Shown here: in pieces, positions 1 to 6,618 of the stretch
How the letters are laid out: every line of letters begins with the position of its first letter
Numbering within the stretch: the first letter of the stretch is position 1
Source of the DNA: Candidatus Stygibacter frigidus
GTDB taxonomy: Bacteria; Cloacimonadota; Cloacimonadia; Cloacimonadales; TCS61
Reading direction: 5' to 3'
Assembly (NCBI GenBank): GCA_030765325.1
Contig: JAVCCT010000086.1
Coordinates: forward strand, 1-6,709
Length of the DNA stretch: 6,709 bases
Program-made: the position numbers and the translations under genes
Notes under the pieces: model-generated
What the model was told of the DNA's origin: nothing
The model's input: the letters and a program-made list of their open reading frames with translations, nothing else
Database searches by the model: none

Positions 1-281
1 AAACTTAGGAGTTTATTTATTTTATTCGTTTGCAAATGCCCTATATAGTGAAATTCTTTATATAGCCCTTCCAGAAAAGGTATTTTGGTTTCTGCTTCCT
101 GCACTTTATTCTCGCCAATATATTCTATACCAACTGATAGGGCAGCTTTGATCACATCCAGACCATGCGTTTTAGTAACAGCTAACAGCTTAATGTCGCT
201 CCGCTTTCTGCCAGTGCGTTCAGCTGCTCTATCAATCCTTATTTCCACTTCTTCTACTCTTGCTCTAATATCCATATTCAT
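1..281 (-). CDS. yggS: YggS/PLPBP-family pyridoxal phosphate homeostasis protein, N-terminal part (runs off left edge)
   Basis: Partial gene: the first 93 codons are present and the rest lies beyond position 1. The translation shows the family hallmarks in order. LLAVTKTH at residues 32-39 includes the lysine (K37) that matches the PLP-binding lysine of the VSKT motif. GIEYIGENKVQEA (51-63) corresponds to the usual GENYVQE motif, and HYIGHLQTNKINKLL (78-92) to the usual WHFIGxLQxNK motif. The family folds as a single TIM barrel like the N-domain of alanine racemase, binds PLP, and acts in the cytoplasm in vitamin B6 and amino/keto-acid balance; no dedicated enzymatic reaction is established. 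The start is the ATG at 281, preceded by GGA with a 5-base spacer. The frame is closed by a stop at 309-311, and another in-frame ATG lies at 275. It follows the RND gene by 65 bases on the same strand, so it may be co-transcribed with the efflux operon, though no functional link is known. Family assignment is confident. Confidence 0.9.
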   Translation of the reverse strand, partial: MNMDIRARVEEVEIRIDRAAERTGRKRSDIKLLAVTKTHGLDVIKAALSVGIEYIGENKVQEAETKIPFLEGLYKEFHYIGHLQTNKINKLLS

Positions 282-346
282 CCATTTCCAGTTTTCAGGA
301 AAGAGAATTTATCATCTCACATCATGTCAAGCTAAATGCCTGTGAA
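282..346 (-). other. Spacer between RND pump gene and yggS
   Basis: This 65-base gap has no hairpin followed by a T-run, so nothing shows that transcription of the efflux operon stops before yggS. A TTGACA hexamer (minus strand, 330-325) resembles a -35 box. The hexamer 17 bases further on is TTCTCT, and the nearest AT-rich candidate (GATAAA, 313-308) is only 11 bases away, so a promoter is not supported. A separated TCACA/TGTGA pair (317-321 and 341-345) is too short and too far apart to call. Confidence 0.4.
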
Positions 347-3300
347 TCACTTCTTGCGAGTAGTAAGCAAAAATATCGCCGGGATCACATACAAGGTCAA
401 AATTGATGAAACAAGCAAACCTCCAATAGAGACTACCCCCATCGGCTGACGGAATTCCTTGCCTGATGCTCCCATTCCCAATGCCATGGGCAGCATGCCT
501 AATATGATCGCCAGTGTAGTCATCAATACCGGTTTCAGTTTTGTGGGTGCAGCTTCAATTAAGGCATCATGACTGCTGTAATTTTTCTCGCGGATCAATT
601 GATTTGTGTAATCCATGATCAGAATCGCATTATTCACCACAATTCCCACCAGCATAATGATTGAGAGCATGGAAATCATATTGATCGTTATTCCGGTTAT
701 ATATAATGCTGTGAATACCCCAATCATTGCCAAAGGTAAGGTTGCCAGAATAATAAAAGGCTGCAAAAATGATTCCAGAATGGCTGCCAGAAGCATATAG
801 GTCATAATAATTGCGATCAGCAGCACAAATGCCATATCACGCAAATTTTCATTCATCATTTTTGTATTTCCACCCCAGTCAATGCTGTAACCAACCGGCA
901 TATTCAGATTATCAAGTCTTTTATTGATCTCCCCATTTACCTCACTTAAGCTATAGCCATTTGCCACACCACCAGTGAATTTTATAGCTCTTATCTTATC
1001 AAGATGCTGTACCTGTGATGCCGTCTCAGTAAATCTGATCTCACAGAATTGTGCCAGGGTATAGATACCTCTCTGGGTTACCACGGGAATTCTGCCAATC
1101 TCTTCCGGGGTATTCACCTCAGCATCAGAATAACTTACTCTGATCTCATATTCGTTATTATTCTCTTTATAATATGAAGATGCCAGAAACCCTTCTAAAC
1201 CACTTCTTAATGCATAAGCAAGATCACTTATTGACACTCCGTATTCTGCCATTCTTTCCCGGTCAGGGATAAAACTCACCTGAGGATTGCCTTCCTTGGA
1301 AGAAGTATCAAAATTTGTCAGTCCCGGTACATCCTTCAGTATTTCTACGATCTGTTCATTCAGCTTCTGCATTTCTAATGGATCAAAACCTGTTAAACTG
1401 AATTCCACTGGATCTGATCCCATGGACATGGTAGTCTCTTCCCCTATCCTGATGAGCACATTTCTCACATCCTCTAAATCATGCATAAGAATATTTGAAA
1501 CTTCCAAAGTTGATAATTCCCGCTCATTAATATTGATCAACTTCACGCTCAGATTTGCCACATGAGTTCCTCGCGTTGTTAGATCAATCTCACCCAGCTT
1601 ACTTAAAATATGCTTCACTTCCTTATGCTTTGTAATTATGTCTTCTACTTCCTGCACTTTTTGCTCAGTAGTTGTCAGATCTGTTCCAGGAGGTAATTCC
1701 ATTCTCACATTAATACTACCCACATCTGAATGAGGAGAAAATTCAAAGCCCAGCTGCTTTGCCAATTGAAAGCTCATTATTAAAAGCACTATGCTGATCA
1801 CGATCACCAGACTGGAAATCCAGCGATTTCCCAGAATTAATTTAAGTGTTTTACCATAAAAATTTTCCCAGCCCTTAAAAAGCTTCTCAATGCTTTCTCC
1901 CACTTTATTTCTTTTCGGTTTTTCCGGCAAAATCCGTGATGCCAGCATCGGAGTAAGAGTAAAAGATATCAATAATGAAAATAAAGTGGCAAAAACCACT
2001 GTCATGGCGAAAGGTCTAATTGCAGAGCCCACAATTGAATGCAGACTCGCCAGTGGCAAAAATACCGCTATATTGGTCATGGCTGAAGCGATAACCGCAA
2101 TAGTGACCTCCGAGGTGCCCTTCTGAGCCGAATTACGCCTGTTTTCTCCCAGATGTTTATGCCGAAAGATATTTTCCAGCACAACCACTGCATTTGTCAC
2201 CAGTATTCCCACTGAGGTAGATAGTGCCATCAAGGTGATAATATTCATGGTATAACCCATTTGTCCCATCAGAAAAAAACTGCTGATCAAAGATACTGGC
2301 ATGGAAATTGCCGCTATTAATGTTGACCGCAAATCGTGTAGGAAAAAAAGCAATATAAGAGCTGTAAGCAGGATTCCCATCAGTATATTGGAAACTGTGT
2401 CTTTTACTGAATCATGAATATGATCAGCATTTGTGAATATTTTTATCAAATTTGTACCTGCCGGAAGCAGCTTCTTGATATCATCCATGCGATTATCTGC
2501 TTCTTCATCCACTTTCACCACGTTTCCATCCCGACCTATTATCAGTCCCAAACGAATTATATTATCATATCTTTTATGCCCCAGATTATCATAATAAGAT
2601 GATTTTATCAATTGCTCTTTTTTCCCATCTGTCACCTCAGCAAGTTCACGCAATCTCCGCATACCATAAGCAGTAGGGATCCGCATCGCTTCCAGTTCGT
2701 CCAGATTATTAAATTCACCTTCCAGCTTAGTGCTCAATCTCTCGCTTTGCACCTCAAAACTGCCGCCACTCATGTCCAGATTCTCTGATGATAATATTTG
2801 GGATACAGCAGGTAATGATATACCCTGGCTTTTTACCGTATTCTGCTTAAAAGCGATCTGAATCTCTCGTTCCACACCACCATCTACTTCCACTTTTGCC
2901 ACTCCAGGTATCTTGGAAAATTCTTCTTTTAATACATTATGTGCCAGGTCATACATCTCCACATCGCTTAATTCCCCGCTAAGCACATATTCTATCCCGG
3001 CACGTGCAAAGGGATCCACCTTTTCAATTTCTGGCTTTTCTACATCACCTGGTAAATTATTTAAAATGGCGTCTATTTTATCCTTTATCTCCTGCAAGCC
3101 CAATTGATCATCCTTAGTCATCAGAAATTGCACTACTACCAGTGAAAAATTCTCTATCGAATAGGACTCGATCTTATCTATTTCAGAAACTGTGGAAATC
3201 GCATCCTCTATCTTATCCGTCACCTGTGATTCCACGATCTCAGGACTGGCTCCAGCATAAATCGTCTGAATCGTCACAATAGGAATTTCCATCTCGGGCA

Positions 3301-3409
3301 TCTCTTCCAGATTCATGTTCCGATAGGCGATAAAACCAAATACCACAAACACCATTATCAGCATGGTCGCAAGTACAGGACGCTCTATTGCTAATTTAGC
3401 TAAAAACAT
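347..3409 (-). CDS. RND-superfamily efflux pump, inner-membrane permease subunit (AcrB/SwrC-like), atypical proton-relay residues
   Basis: Full-length 1020-residue protein, close to the roughly 1030-1050 residues of AcrB-type pumps. It has the two-fold RND layout: TM1 at about 10-30, a large periplasmic loop (31-333), TM2-TM6 (about 335-490), TM7 (about 528-548), a second periplasmic loop (549-855), and TM8-TM12 (about 857-1015). Family signatures include ERPVLATM at the N-terminus, IYAGASPEIVE (50-60), PGVAKVEVDGG (168-178), the TM4 block ending VVVLENIFRH (408-417) and the TM10 block VGIVVNNAIL (921-930). Such pumps expel amphiphilic compounds or lipids from the periplasm or inner membrane through a TolC-type channel. 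The VVVLEN block and overall style fit the HAE type better than heavy-metal pumps; the substrate cannot be read from sequence. Oddity: the AcrB D407/D408 pair in TM4 is T405/N406 and the TM10 lysine is N926. The start ATG has an AAGGGAG 7 bases upstream. It is the last gene of the tripartite set, 12 bases after the adaptor gene. Confidence 0.95.
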   Translation of the reverse strand: MFLAKLAIERPVLATMLIMVFVVFGFIAYRNMNLEEMPEMEIPIVTIQTIYAGASPEIVESQVTDKIEDAISTVSEIDKIESYSIENFSLVVVQFLMTKDDQLGLQEIKDKIDAILNNLPGDVEKPEIEKVDPFARAGIEYVLSGELSDVEMYDLAHNVLKEEFSKIPGVAKVEVDGGVEREIQIAFKQNTVKSQGISLPAVSQILSSENLDMSGGSFEVQSERLSTKLEGEFNNLDELEAMRIPTAYGMRRLRELAEVTDGKKEQLIKSSYYDNLGHKRYDNIIRLGLIIGRDGNVVKVDEEADNRMDDIKKLLPAGTNLIKIFTNADHIHDSVKDTVSNILMGILLTALILLFFLHDLRSTLIAAISMPVSLISSFFLMGQMGYTMNIITLMALSTSVGILVTNAVVVLENIFRHKHLGENRRNSAQKGTSEVTIAVIASAMTNIAVFLPLASLHSIVGSAIRPFAMTVVFATLFSLLISFTLTPMLASRILPEKPKRNKVGESIEKLFKGWENFYGKTLKLILGNRWISSLVIVISIVLLIMSFQLAKQLGFEFSPHSDVGSINVRMELPPGTDLTTTEQKVQEVEDIITKHKEVKHILSKLGEIDLTTRGTHVANLSVKLININERELSTLEVSNILMHDLEDVRNVLIRIGEETTMSMGSDPVEFSLTGFDPLEMQKLNEQIVEILKDVPGLTNFDTSSKEGNPQVSFIPDRERMAEYGVSISDLAYALRSGLEGFLASSYYKENNNEYEIRVSYSDAEVNTPEEIGRIPVVTQRGIYTLAQFCEIRFTETASQVQHLDKIRAIKFTGGVANGYSLSEVNGEINKRLDNLNMPVGYSIDWGGNTKMMNENLRDMAFVLLIAIIMTYMLLAAILESFLQPFIILATLPLAMIGVFTALYITGITINMISMLSIIMLVGIVVNNAILIMDYTNQLIREKNYSSHDALIEAAPTKLKPVLMTTLAIILGMLPMALGMGASGKEFRQPMGVVSIGGLLVSSILTLYVIPAIFLLTTRKK

Positions 3410-3416
3410 CTATTTT

Positions 3417-3423
3417 CTCCCTT
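3417..3423 (-). promoter_or_regulatory. Shine-Dalgarno of the RND pump gene, overlapping the adaptor stop codon
   Basis: Read on the minus strand this is AAGGGAG, 7 bases before the pump ATG at 3409. Its first two bases are the last two bases of the adaptor's TAA stop (3424-3422). Ribosomes terminating on the adaptor would therefore sit on the pump's ribosome binding site, which suggests coupled translation (inference). Confidence 0.75.
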
Positions 3424-4450
3424 ACTGGCTGATCTTAACCAGACTGCCATCTTCTAGAAGATTCCGGCTTTCAATCACCAGCTTATCCCCAACCTTTAGT
3501 CCACTTGTTATCTCAAAATTCAGTCCGCTGAATTGCCCTGTTTGCACGTAGCGATTCTCTGCCCTATCACCTTTTATAATATAAACATAATCACCACTAC
3601 TGTCCCGCAGCAAATTCTTCTTATCCACCACTATTGCAGAGGGATTATTATATACTTCCAGCTCGATCATCGCATTGATATTAAATTTCATGATCTTCTG
3701 GGGATTATCAAATTCCAGATCCACTTCAAAAGCTCCTCTCCGTTCATTCATGGCATATCCCACAGCCGTCACTTTACCCCTGTACTCTATATCCTGCCAT
3801 TTAGCTATTGCCAAAGAGCCCTTTTGGATCATGCCAATTTCTTTCTCAGTAACGGTTACTTTGCTCTTCAATTTGTTCATCTCTGCAACTGTAAATAGCA
3901 AATCTCCGGCTTCCACGTGATCAGTCTCATCCACATATATCTCTACCAGATACCCGCTGATCGGAGCAGCAATTTCTAACATCTGCTTCACTGTATTTAA
4001 TTGTGATTCTGCTGCCAGATAACCAGCTTTCACATTATCCACTTCCTGCTGTGATATGCCACCTTCCTCATGAAGGTTCTTTAATCGCTCATAACTGGCT
4101 GACATCACATCATAATTAGCTTTTGCTGCCTGATAATTCATACCTGACAGATCCTGAGGAAATGTTACTATCACATCTCCTTCATTCACCAGATCACCTT
4201 CCTTAAAATTTATCTTTTCTACTGTGCCACCTACTAATGATTGCTCGGTTACCTGATTAACACCTGATAATCTCACACTGTATTCAAGCTTTTTGCTGAA
4301 ATCTTCTTCAGACACAACTTTTACCTTTACCGGTACCCCGTTTTCCTGATGCAATTGCTCCAGACTTTTGCTCTCAACTGCATCTTTTTTACCACAGCCG
4401 CTTAATAATAATATCCCTGCTATTAATATAATTATGTATTTATTTCTCAC
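3422..4450 (-). CDS. Periplasmic adaptor / membrane fusion lipoprotein of the RND efflux complex (AcrA/HlyD type)
   Basis: 342-residue periplasmic adaptor that links the RND pump to the outer-membrane channel. The N-terminus is a lipoprotein signal: a basic start (MRNK), a hydrophobic stretch (5-16) and the lipobox LSGC with C19 as the acylation site, so the mature protein is probably anchored in the inner membrane. The first half of the lipoyl domain follows (about 70-98, GGTVEKINFKEGDLVNEGD). A helical hairpin spans about 104-157 (includes MNYQAAKANYDVMSASYERL), then the second lipoyl half (about 158-188, IAAPISGYLVEIYVDETDHVEAGD is its core, in shortened form APISG...VEAGD). A beta-barrel (about 190-268) and a membrane-proximal domain to the C-terminus complete it. 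In the barrel the common PGM turn reads KFNINAM (255-261), a small departure. The start is GTG with a strong AAAGGAG 7 bases upstream. It begins one base after the channel gene's stop. Family is secure; cargo is unknown. Confidence 0.93.
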   Translation of the reverse strand: MRNKYIIILIAGILLLSGCGKKDAVESKSLEQLHQENGVPVKVKVVSEEDFSKKLEYSVRLSGVNQVTEQSLVGGTVEKINFKEGDLVNEGDVIVTFPQDLSGMNYQAAKANYDVMSASYERLKNLHEEGGISQQEVDNVKAGYLAAESQLNTVKQMLEIAAPISGYLVEIYVDETDHVEAGDLLFTVAEMNKLKSKVTVTEKEIGMIQKGSLAIAKWQDIEYRGKVTAVGYAMNERRGAFEVDLEFDNPQKIMKFNINAMIELEVYNNPSAIVVDKKNLLRDSSGDYVYIIKGDRAENRYVQTGQFSGLNFEITSGLKVGDKLVIESRNLLEDGSLVKISQ

Positions 4451-4451
4451 C

Positions 4452-5876
4452 TTACTGCTCCTTTCTCATTTTATCTAAATCTCTTCCGATTGCTTTATCA
4501 AAATATATCTTTGCCAGTATCACTTCATATAAGGCATTACTATAGCTCAATTTTGCCTGCGCCCGGTTTAATTGGGCATCAGCAATTTCAAGCTCTGTGC
4601 CCTGTCCATTGGCATAACGCGATTGAGCTATCTCATATCCTCGCTCAGCAAGAGCAGAATTATTCTCCTGTACAGATAGTTTCTCTCGGCTGTGATCCAG
4701 GTTTTGCCAGGCGTTGCGGATATCAAGGCGGATCATTTCCTGTACATCTGCATCAGCTTCTTCTGCTTTTTTTATTTCTGCCTGTGCTTCCCGCACCTCA
4801 CTTATCCTGGTCAAGCCCGTAAATATTGGCAATTGAAATCCAAGTCCCACACTTGCCTGTGTCCCAAAATCCTTTCCCTCTATTTCATAATTATCCGCTG
4901 CTGTATAAAAATTATAACTGGCAGTAAGGGCTACCACAGGGAAAAAATCCGCTTTCTCCATCTTTGCCAGCACTTCCTTGATCCGTACATTCAGTTCTGA
5001 AAGCTGTACTTCTATCCGATTACTCATCCCTTCATCAAGTGCTGCCTCCAAACCTGATTCTTCTTTCTCTGGTAAATTAAAATCAGTTTCCAACTCAAAA
5101 TCAATTTCTCCCTTATAACCTATATAATTGCAAAAATTCTCCCGACTGAGATTAAGATTATAACTCGCCTGCAATACCTCAGGCTCCATTTTTCTATATT
5201 CCAGCTCTGCCCGTAATTTATCATATTCTGAAACCAGTCCCTGCTGATACATCTTGTCCACATCCTGCAAATGCTCATCGGTTAATGACAAAGCATCACT
5301 TTGGATCTGCCAAACATCATACGCCAGCTTCACACCATAATACAGCCGAGTGGTCTCATATATCACTTCCTGCACCTTAAGATGATAATTCTCTTTCTGG
5401 ATGTTTCGCACCCTGTCTGCTATCCTGATCCCGGATAACAGCTTGCCACCTGCAAAAAGTACCTGGCTGATCTGCAATCCTCCTGCAAAGGAACCCTCTT
5501 TTATCACAGAGGCAGGTAATAATGAACTCACCATTCCATCCAGATATCCCGCTATCAACTGCTGATTATCCCAAAGCACTTCATCCGTGCTGCTCATTGT
5601 CACCATTTGATCATCCAGCATGTCAGTTAAATTATCCAGTTCAGTCTGCGAGGATTCTGGTAATTCCGTTCTGCTCAGGCTATATTGCCCCTGCAAAGTT
5701 AATTGTGGAAGCAGCATTCCTCTCGCTGCATAATATTTCTGGTCATATACTTCTATTTCTGCTTTCTCCTGATTTAATCCATGATTATTCTCAAGTGCTG
5801 CCGTTATCGCCTCATCCAATGATATGCTCATCAAATATAAGGGTAGCAGCAGTAATATTAATACTATTTTTTTCAT
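4452..5876 (-). CDS. TolC-family outer-membrane efflux channel protein
   Basis: 474-residue outer-membrane factor, the exit duct of the tripartite pump; trimers form an outer-membrane beta-barrel with a long periplasmic helical tunnel. The N-terminus is a signal peptide (MKKIVLILLLLPLYLMS, cleavage likely near residues 16-18), followed by SLDEAITAALENN, the usual opening of the mature family. The internal two-fold repeat is visible. YQQGLVSEYDKLRAELE (about 210-226) in the first half matches YANGQGTELEIADAQLNRAQ (about 421-440) in the second. Beta-strand segments end in QISQVLFAGGKL (about 135-146) and GLGFQLPIFTGLTR (about 344-357). The first strand pair is separated by an unusually long polar loop (about 65-128), while the equivalent loop in the second half is short. 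Two starts are possible, ATG at 5882 and at 5876. The AAGGA motif abuts the first but stands 6 bases from the second, so 5876 is preferred. It starts 9 bases after the tetR stop. Confidence 0.93.
   Translation of the reverse strand: MKKIVLILLLLPLYLMSISLDEAITAALENNHGLNQEKAEIEVYDQKYYAARGMLLPQLTLQGQYSLSRTELPESSQTELDNLTDMLDDQMVTMSSTDEVLWDNQQLIAGYLDGMVSSLLPASVIKEGSFAGGLQISQVLFAGGKLLSGIRIADRVRNIQKENYHLKVQEVIYETTRLYYGVKLAYDVWQIQSDALSLTDEHLQDVDKMYQQGLVSEYDKLRAELEYRKMEPEVLQASYNLNLSRENFCNYIGYKGEIDFELETDFNLPEKEESGLEAALDEGMSNRIEVQLSELNVRIKEVLAKMEKADFFPVVALTASYNFYTAADNYEIEGKDFGTQASVGLGFQLPIFTGLTRISEVREAQAEIKKAEEADADVQEMIRLDIRNAWQNLDHSREKLSVQENNSALAERGYEIAQSRYANGQGTELEIADAQLNRAQAKLSYSNALYEVILAKIYFDKAIGRDLDKMRKEQ
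4458..4464 (-). promoter_or_regulatory. Shine-Dalgarno supporting the GTG start of the adaptor gene
   Basis: Minus-strand AAAGGAG ends 7 bases before the GTG at 4450 and lies within the final codons of the upstream channel gene. The close match and ideal spacing are why the GTG is taken as the true start. It is supported further because the lipoprotein signal begins directly after it. Confidence 0.8.
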
Positions 5877-5882
5877 CTTCAT

Positions 5883-5887
5883 TCCTT
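5883..5887 (-). promoter_or_regulatory. Shine-Dalgarno deciding the start of the TolC-like gene
   Basis: Minus-strand AAGGA shares two bases with the tetR TAA stop (5888-5886). It directly touches the ATG at 5882, leaving no spacer, but gives a normal 6-base spacer to the ATG at 5876. The latter also yields a typical MKK signal-peptide start. Confidence 0.65.
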
Positions 5888-6482
5888 ATTTCTTTATTCC
5901 TTCCAGCATTGTGTCCATCAAAAATTCATAGTTGATCCTCTTCTCTTCTTTATTATTTAATAAATCTATCTCCGGTAATTCTATGTGATATACACTGCTG
6001 ATTATATTTACCATTACTTTCATATAGCGCTCTATATCAAGATCAGGTTTTATTACTCCCGCATCTATTCCCTCCTGAAGTAATTCCCGAAATACTTTAA
6101 AAAATCCCTGCAACATATTGTTTGCAATATTCTGAACCCGCTTTATCCGTATCTTCTCTGCTTTCAACAATATCTTAAAAGCCAGGCTCTTTTGTGTCTC
6201 ATACAAATTCAAAGGAATCATTAAAAAAGCCCTCAACTGCTCTATGATATCCATCTCCTCCCCTCTCTTTTTCTCAAATTCTACAAAATACTTCTCCCCT
6301 TCCTTCTTGACTACGCTCAAAAATAGCTCTTCCTTGGATTTAAAATAATAATATAGACTCGCCTTGCCGCTTCCCATTGCAATAGCTATCTGACGCATGG
6401 AAGTATGCTCATATCCATGCAGATTAAATAACTGTCCCGCAGTATCAATTATCTCTTCTCGCTTCTTATCATATTCCTTCAT
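5886..6482 (-). CDS. TetR/AcrR-family transcriptional regulator, likely local repressor of the efflux operon
   Basis: 198-residue protein of normal TetR-family length. The N-terminal DNA-binding domain (about 9-57) shows the family pattern IIDTAGQLFNLHGYEHTSM (11-29), then the helix-turn-helix RQIAIAMGSGKASLYYYFKSKEELF (30-54, recognition helix about 38-45). The rest (about 58-198) is predicted helical, as expected for the ligand-binding and dimerisation domain; that part diverges between family members, so the inducer cannot be read. It is the first gene of the operon, co-directional with the channel, adaptor and pump and 9 bases from the next start. This suggests autoregulation together with the pump genes (inference from family behaviour and context). 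The start is the ATG at 6482, with GAGGAG 5 bases upstream. A TTG codon immediately before it (6485) would leave only 2 bases to the ribosome binding site. No clean operator palindrome stands out upstream. Confidence 0.93.
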   Translation of the reverse strand: MKEYDKKREEIIDTAGQLFNLHGYEHTSMRQIAIAMGSGKASLYYYFKSKEELFLSVVKKEGEKYFVEFEKKRGEEMDIIEQLRAFLMIPLNLYETQKSLAFKILLKAEKIRIKRVQNIANNMLQGFFKVFRELLQEGIDAGVIKPDLDIERYMKVMVNIISSVYHIELPEIDLLNNKEEKRINYEFLMDTMLEGIKK

Positions 6483-6487
6483 CAATT

Positions 6488-6493
6488 CTCCTC
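6488..6493 (-). promoter_or_regulatory. Shine-Dalgarno deciding the tetR start
   Basis: Minus-strand GAGGAG lies 5 bases before the ATG at 6482 but only 2 bases before the in-frame TTG at 6485, so translation should begin at the ATG. Confidence 0.75.
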
Positions 6494-6510
6494 AGTCGAT
6501 CCTTATCCTC

Positions 6511-6600
6511 GACCACTTTGACCCAAACGGTCTAACAGGTCTAAAACGTCAAGATTTTTCTCCCCCCACTCCGTCCACTTTGTCCGAGACTGTTCAACAT
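6511..6600 (-). repeat. Degenerate 9-nucleotide tandem array in the leader of the efflux operon
   Basis: On the minus strand this stretch splits into 9- to 10-base units that mostly end in GAC or close variants. They are ATGTTGAAC (6600-6592), GTCTCGGAC (6590-6582), AAAGTGGAC (6581-6573), a weaker GGAGTGGGG (6572-6564), then a short break, AATCTTGAC (6556-6548), GTTTTAGAC (6547-6539), CTGTTAGAC (6538-6530), CGTTTGGGTC (6529-6520) and AAAGTGGTC (6519-6511). Two units 62 bases apart differ by one base (AAAGTGGAC and AAAGTGGTC). The periodicity is seen directly. Its role (decayed microsatellite, regulator-binding array or part of a dispersed genomic repeat) is unknown. No translatable frame with a start and plausible length runs through it. 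Confidence 0.5.
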
Positions 6601-6618
6601 ATTTTGAGGATTTTCACC

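Noticed and set aside
302..330. TTGACA upstream of yggS as a promoter
   Set aside because: No acceptable -10 box: TTCTCT at 17 bases, and GATAAA only 11 bases away.
85..345. Plus-strand open frame of 86 codons
   Set aside because: It lies antisense to the clearly recognisable yggS reading frame and has no family resemblance.
3533..3898. Plus-strand open frame of 121 codons inside the adaptor gene
   Set aside because: Antisense shadow of a well-identified protein; low-complexity Ile/His/Leu-rich translation with no recognisable domain.
5522..5935. Plus-strand open frame of 137 codons across the channel/tetR junction
   Set aside because: Antisense to two confidently identified genes; the translation is rich in Pro, Ser and Leu without domain features.
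6483..6485. TTG as an alternative start of the TetR gene
   Set aside because: It would leave only 2 bases after GAGGAG; the next codon is ATG with a normal 5-base spacer.
6524..6552. TTGACG as the -35 box of the operon promoter
   Set aside because: The hexamer 17 bases downstream is CGTTTG, which does not resemble a -10 element, and no better spacing was found.
6542..6600. Minus-strand short frame beginning MLNSLGQSGR, 19 codons, as a leader peptide
   Set aside because: No Shine-Dalgarno is evident before its ATG at 6600, and it is explained by the 9-base periodic repeat.
6511..6600. CRISPR-like array
   Set aside because: Units are 9-10 bases, contiguous and degenerate, with no spacers; no cas genes are present.
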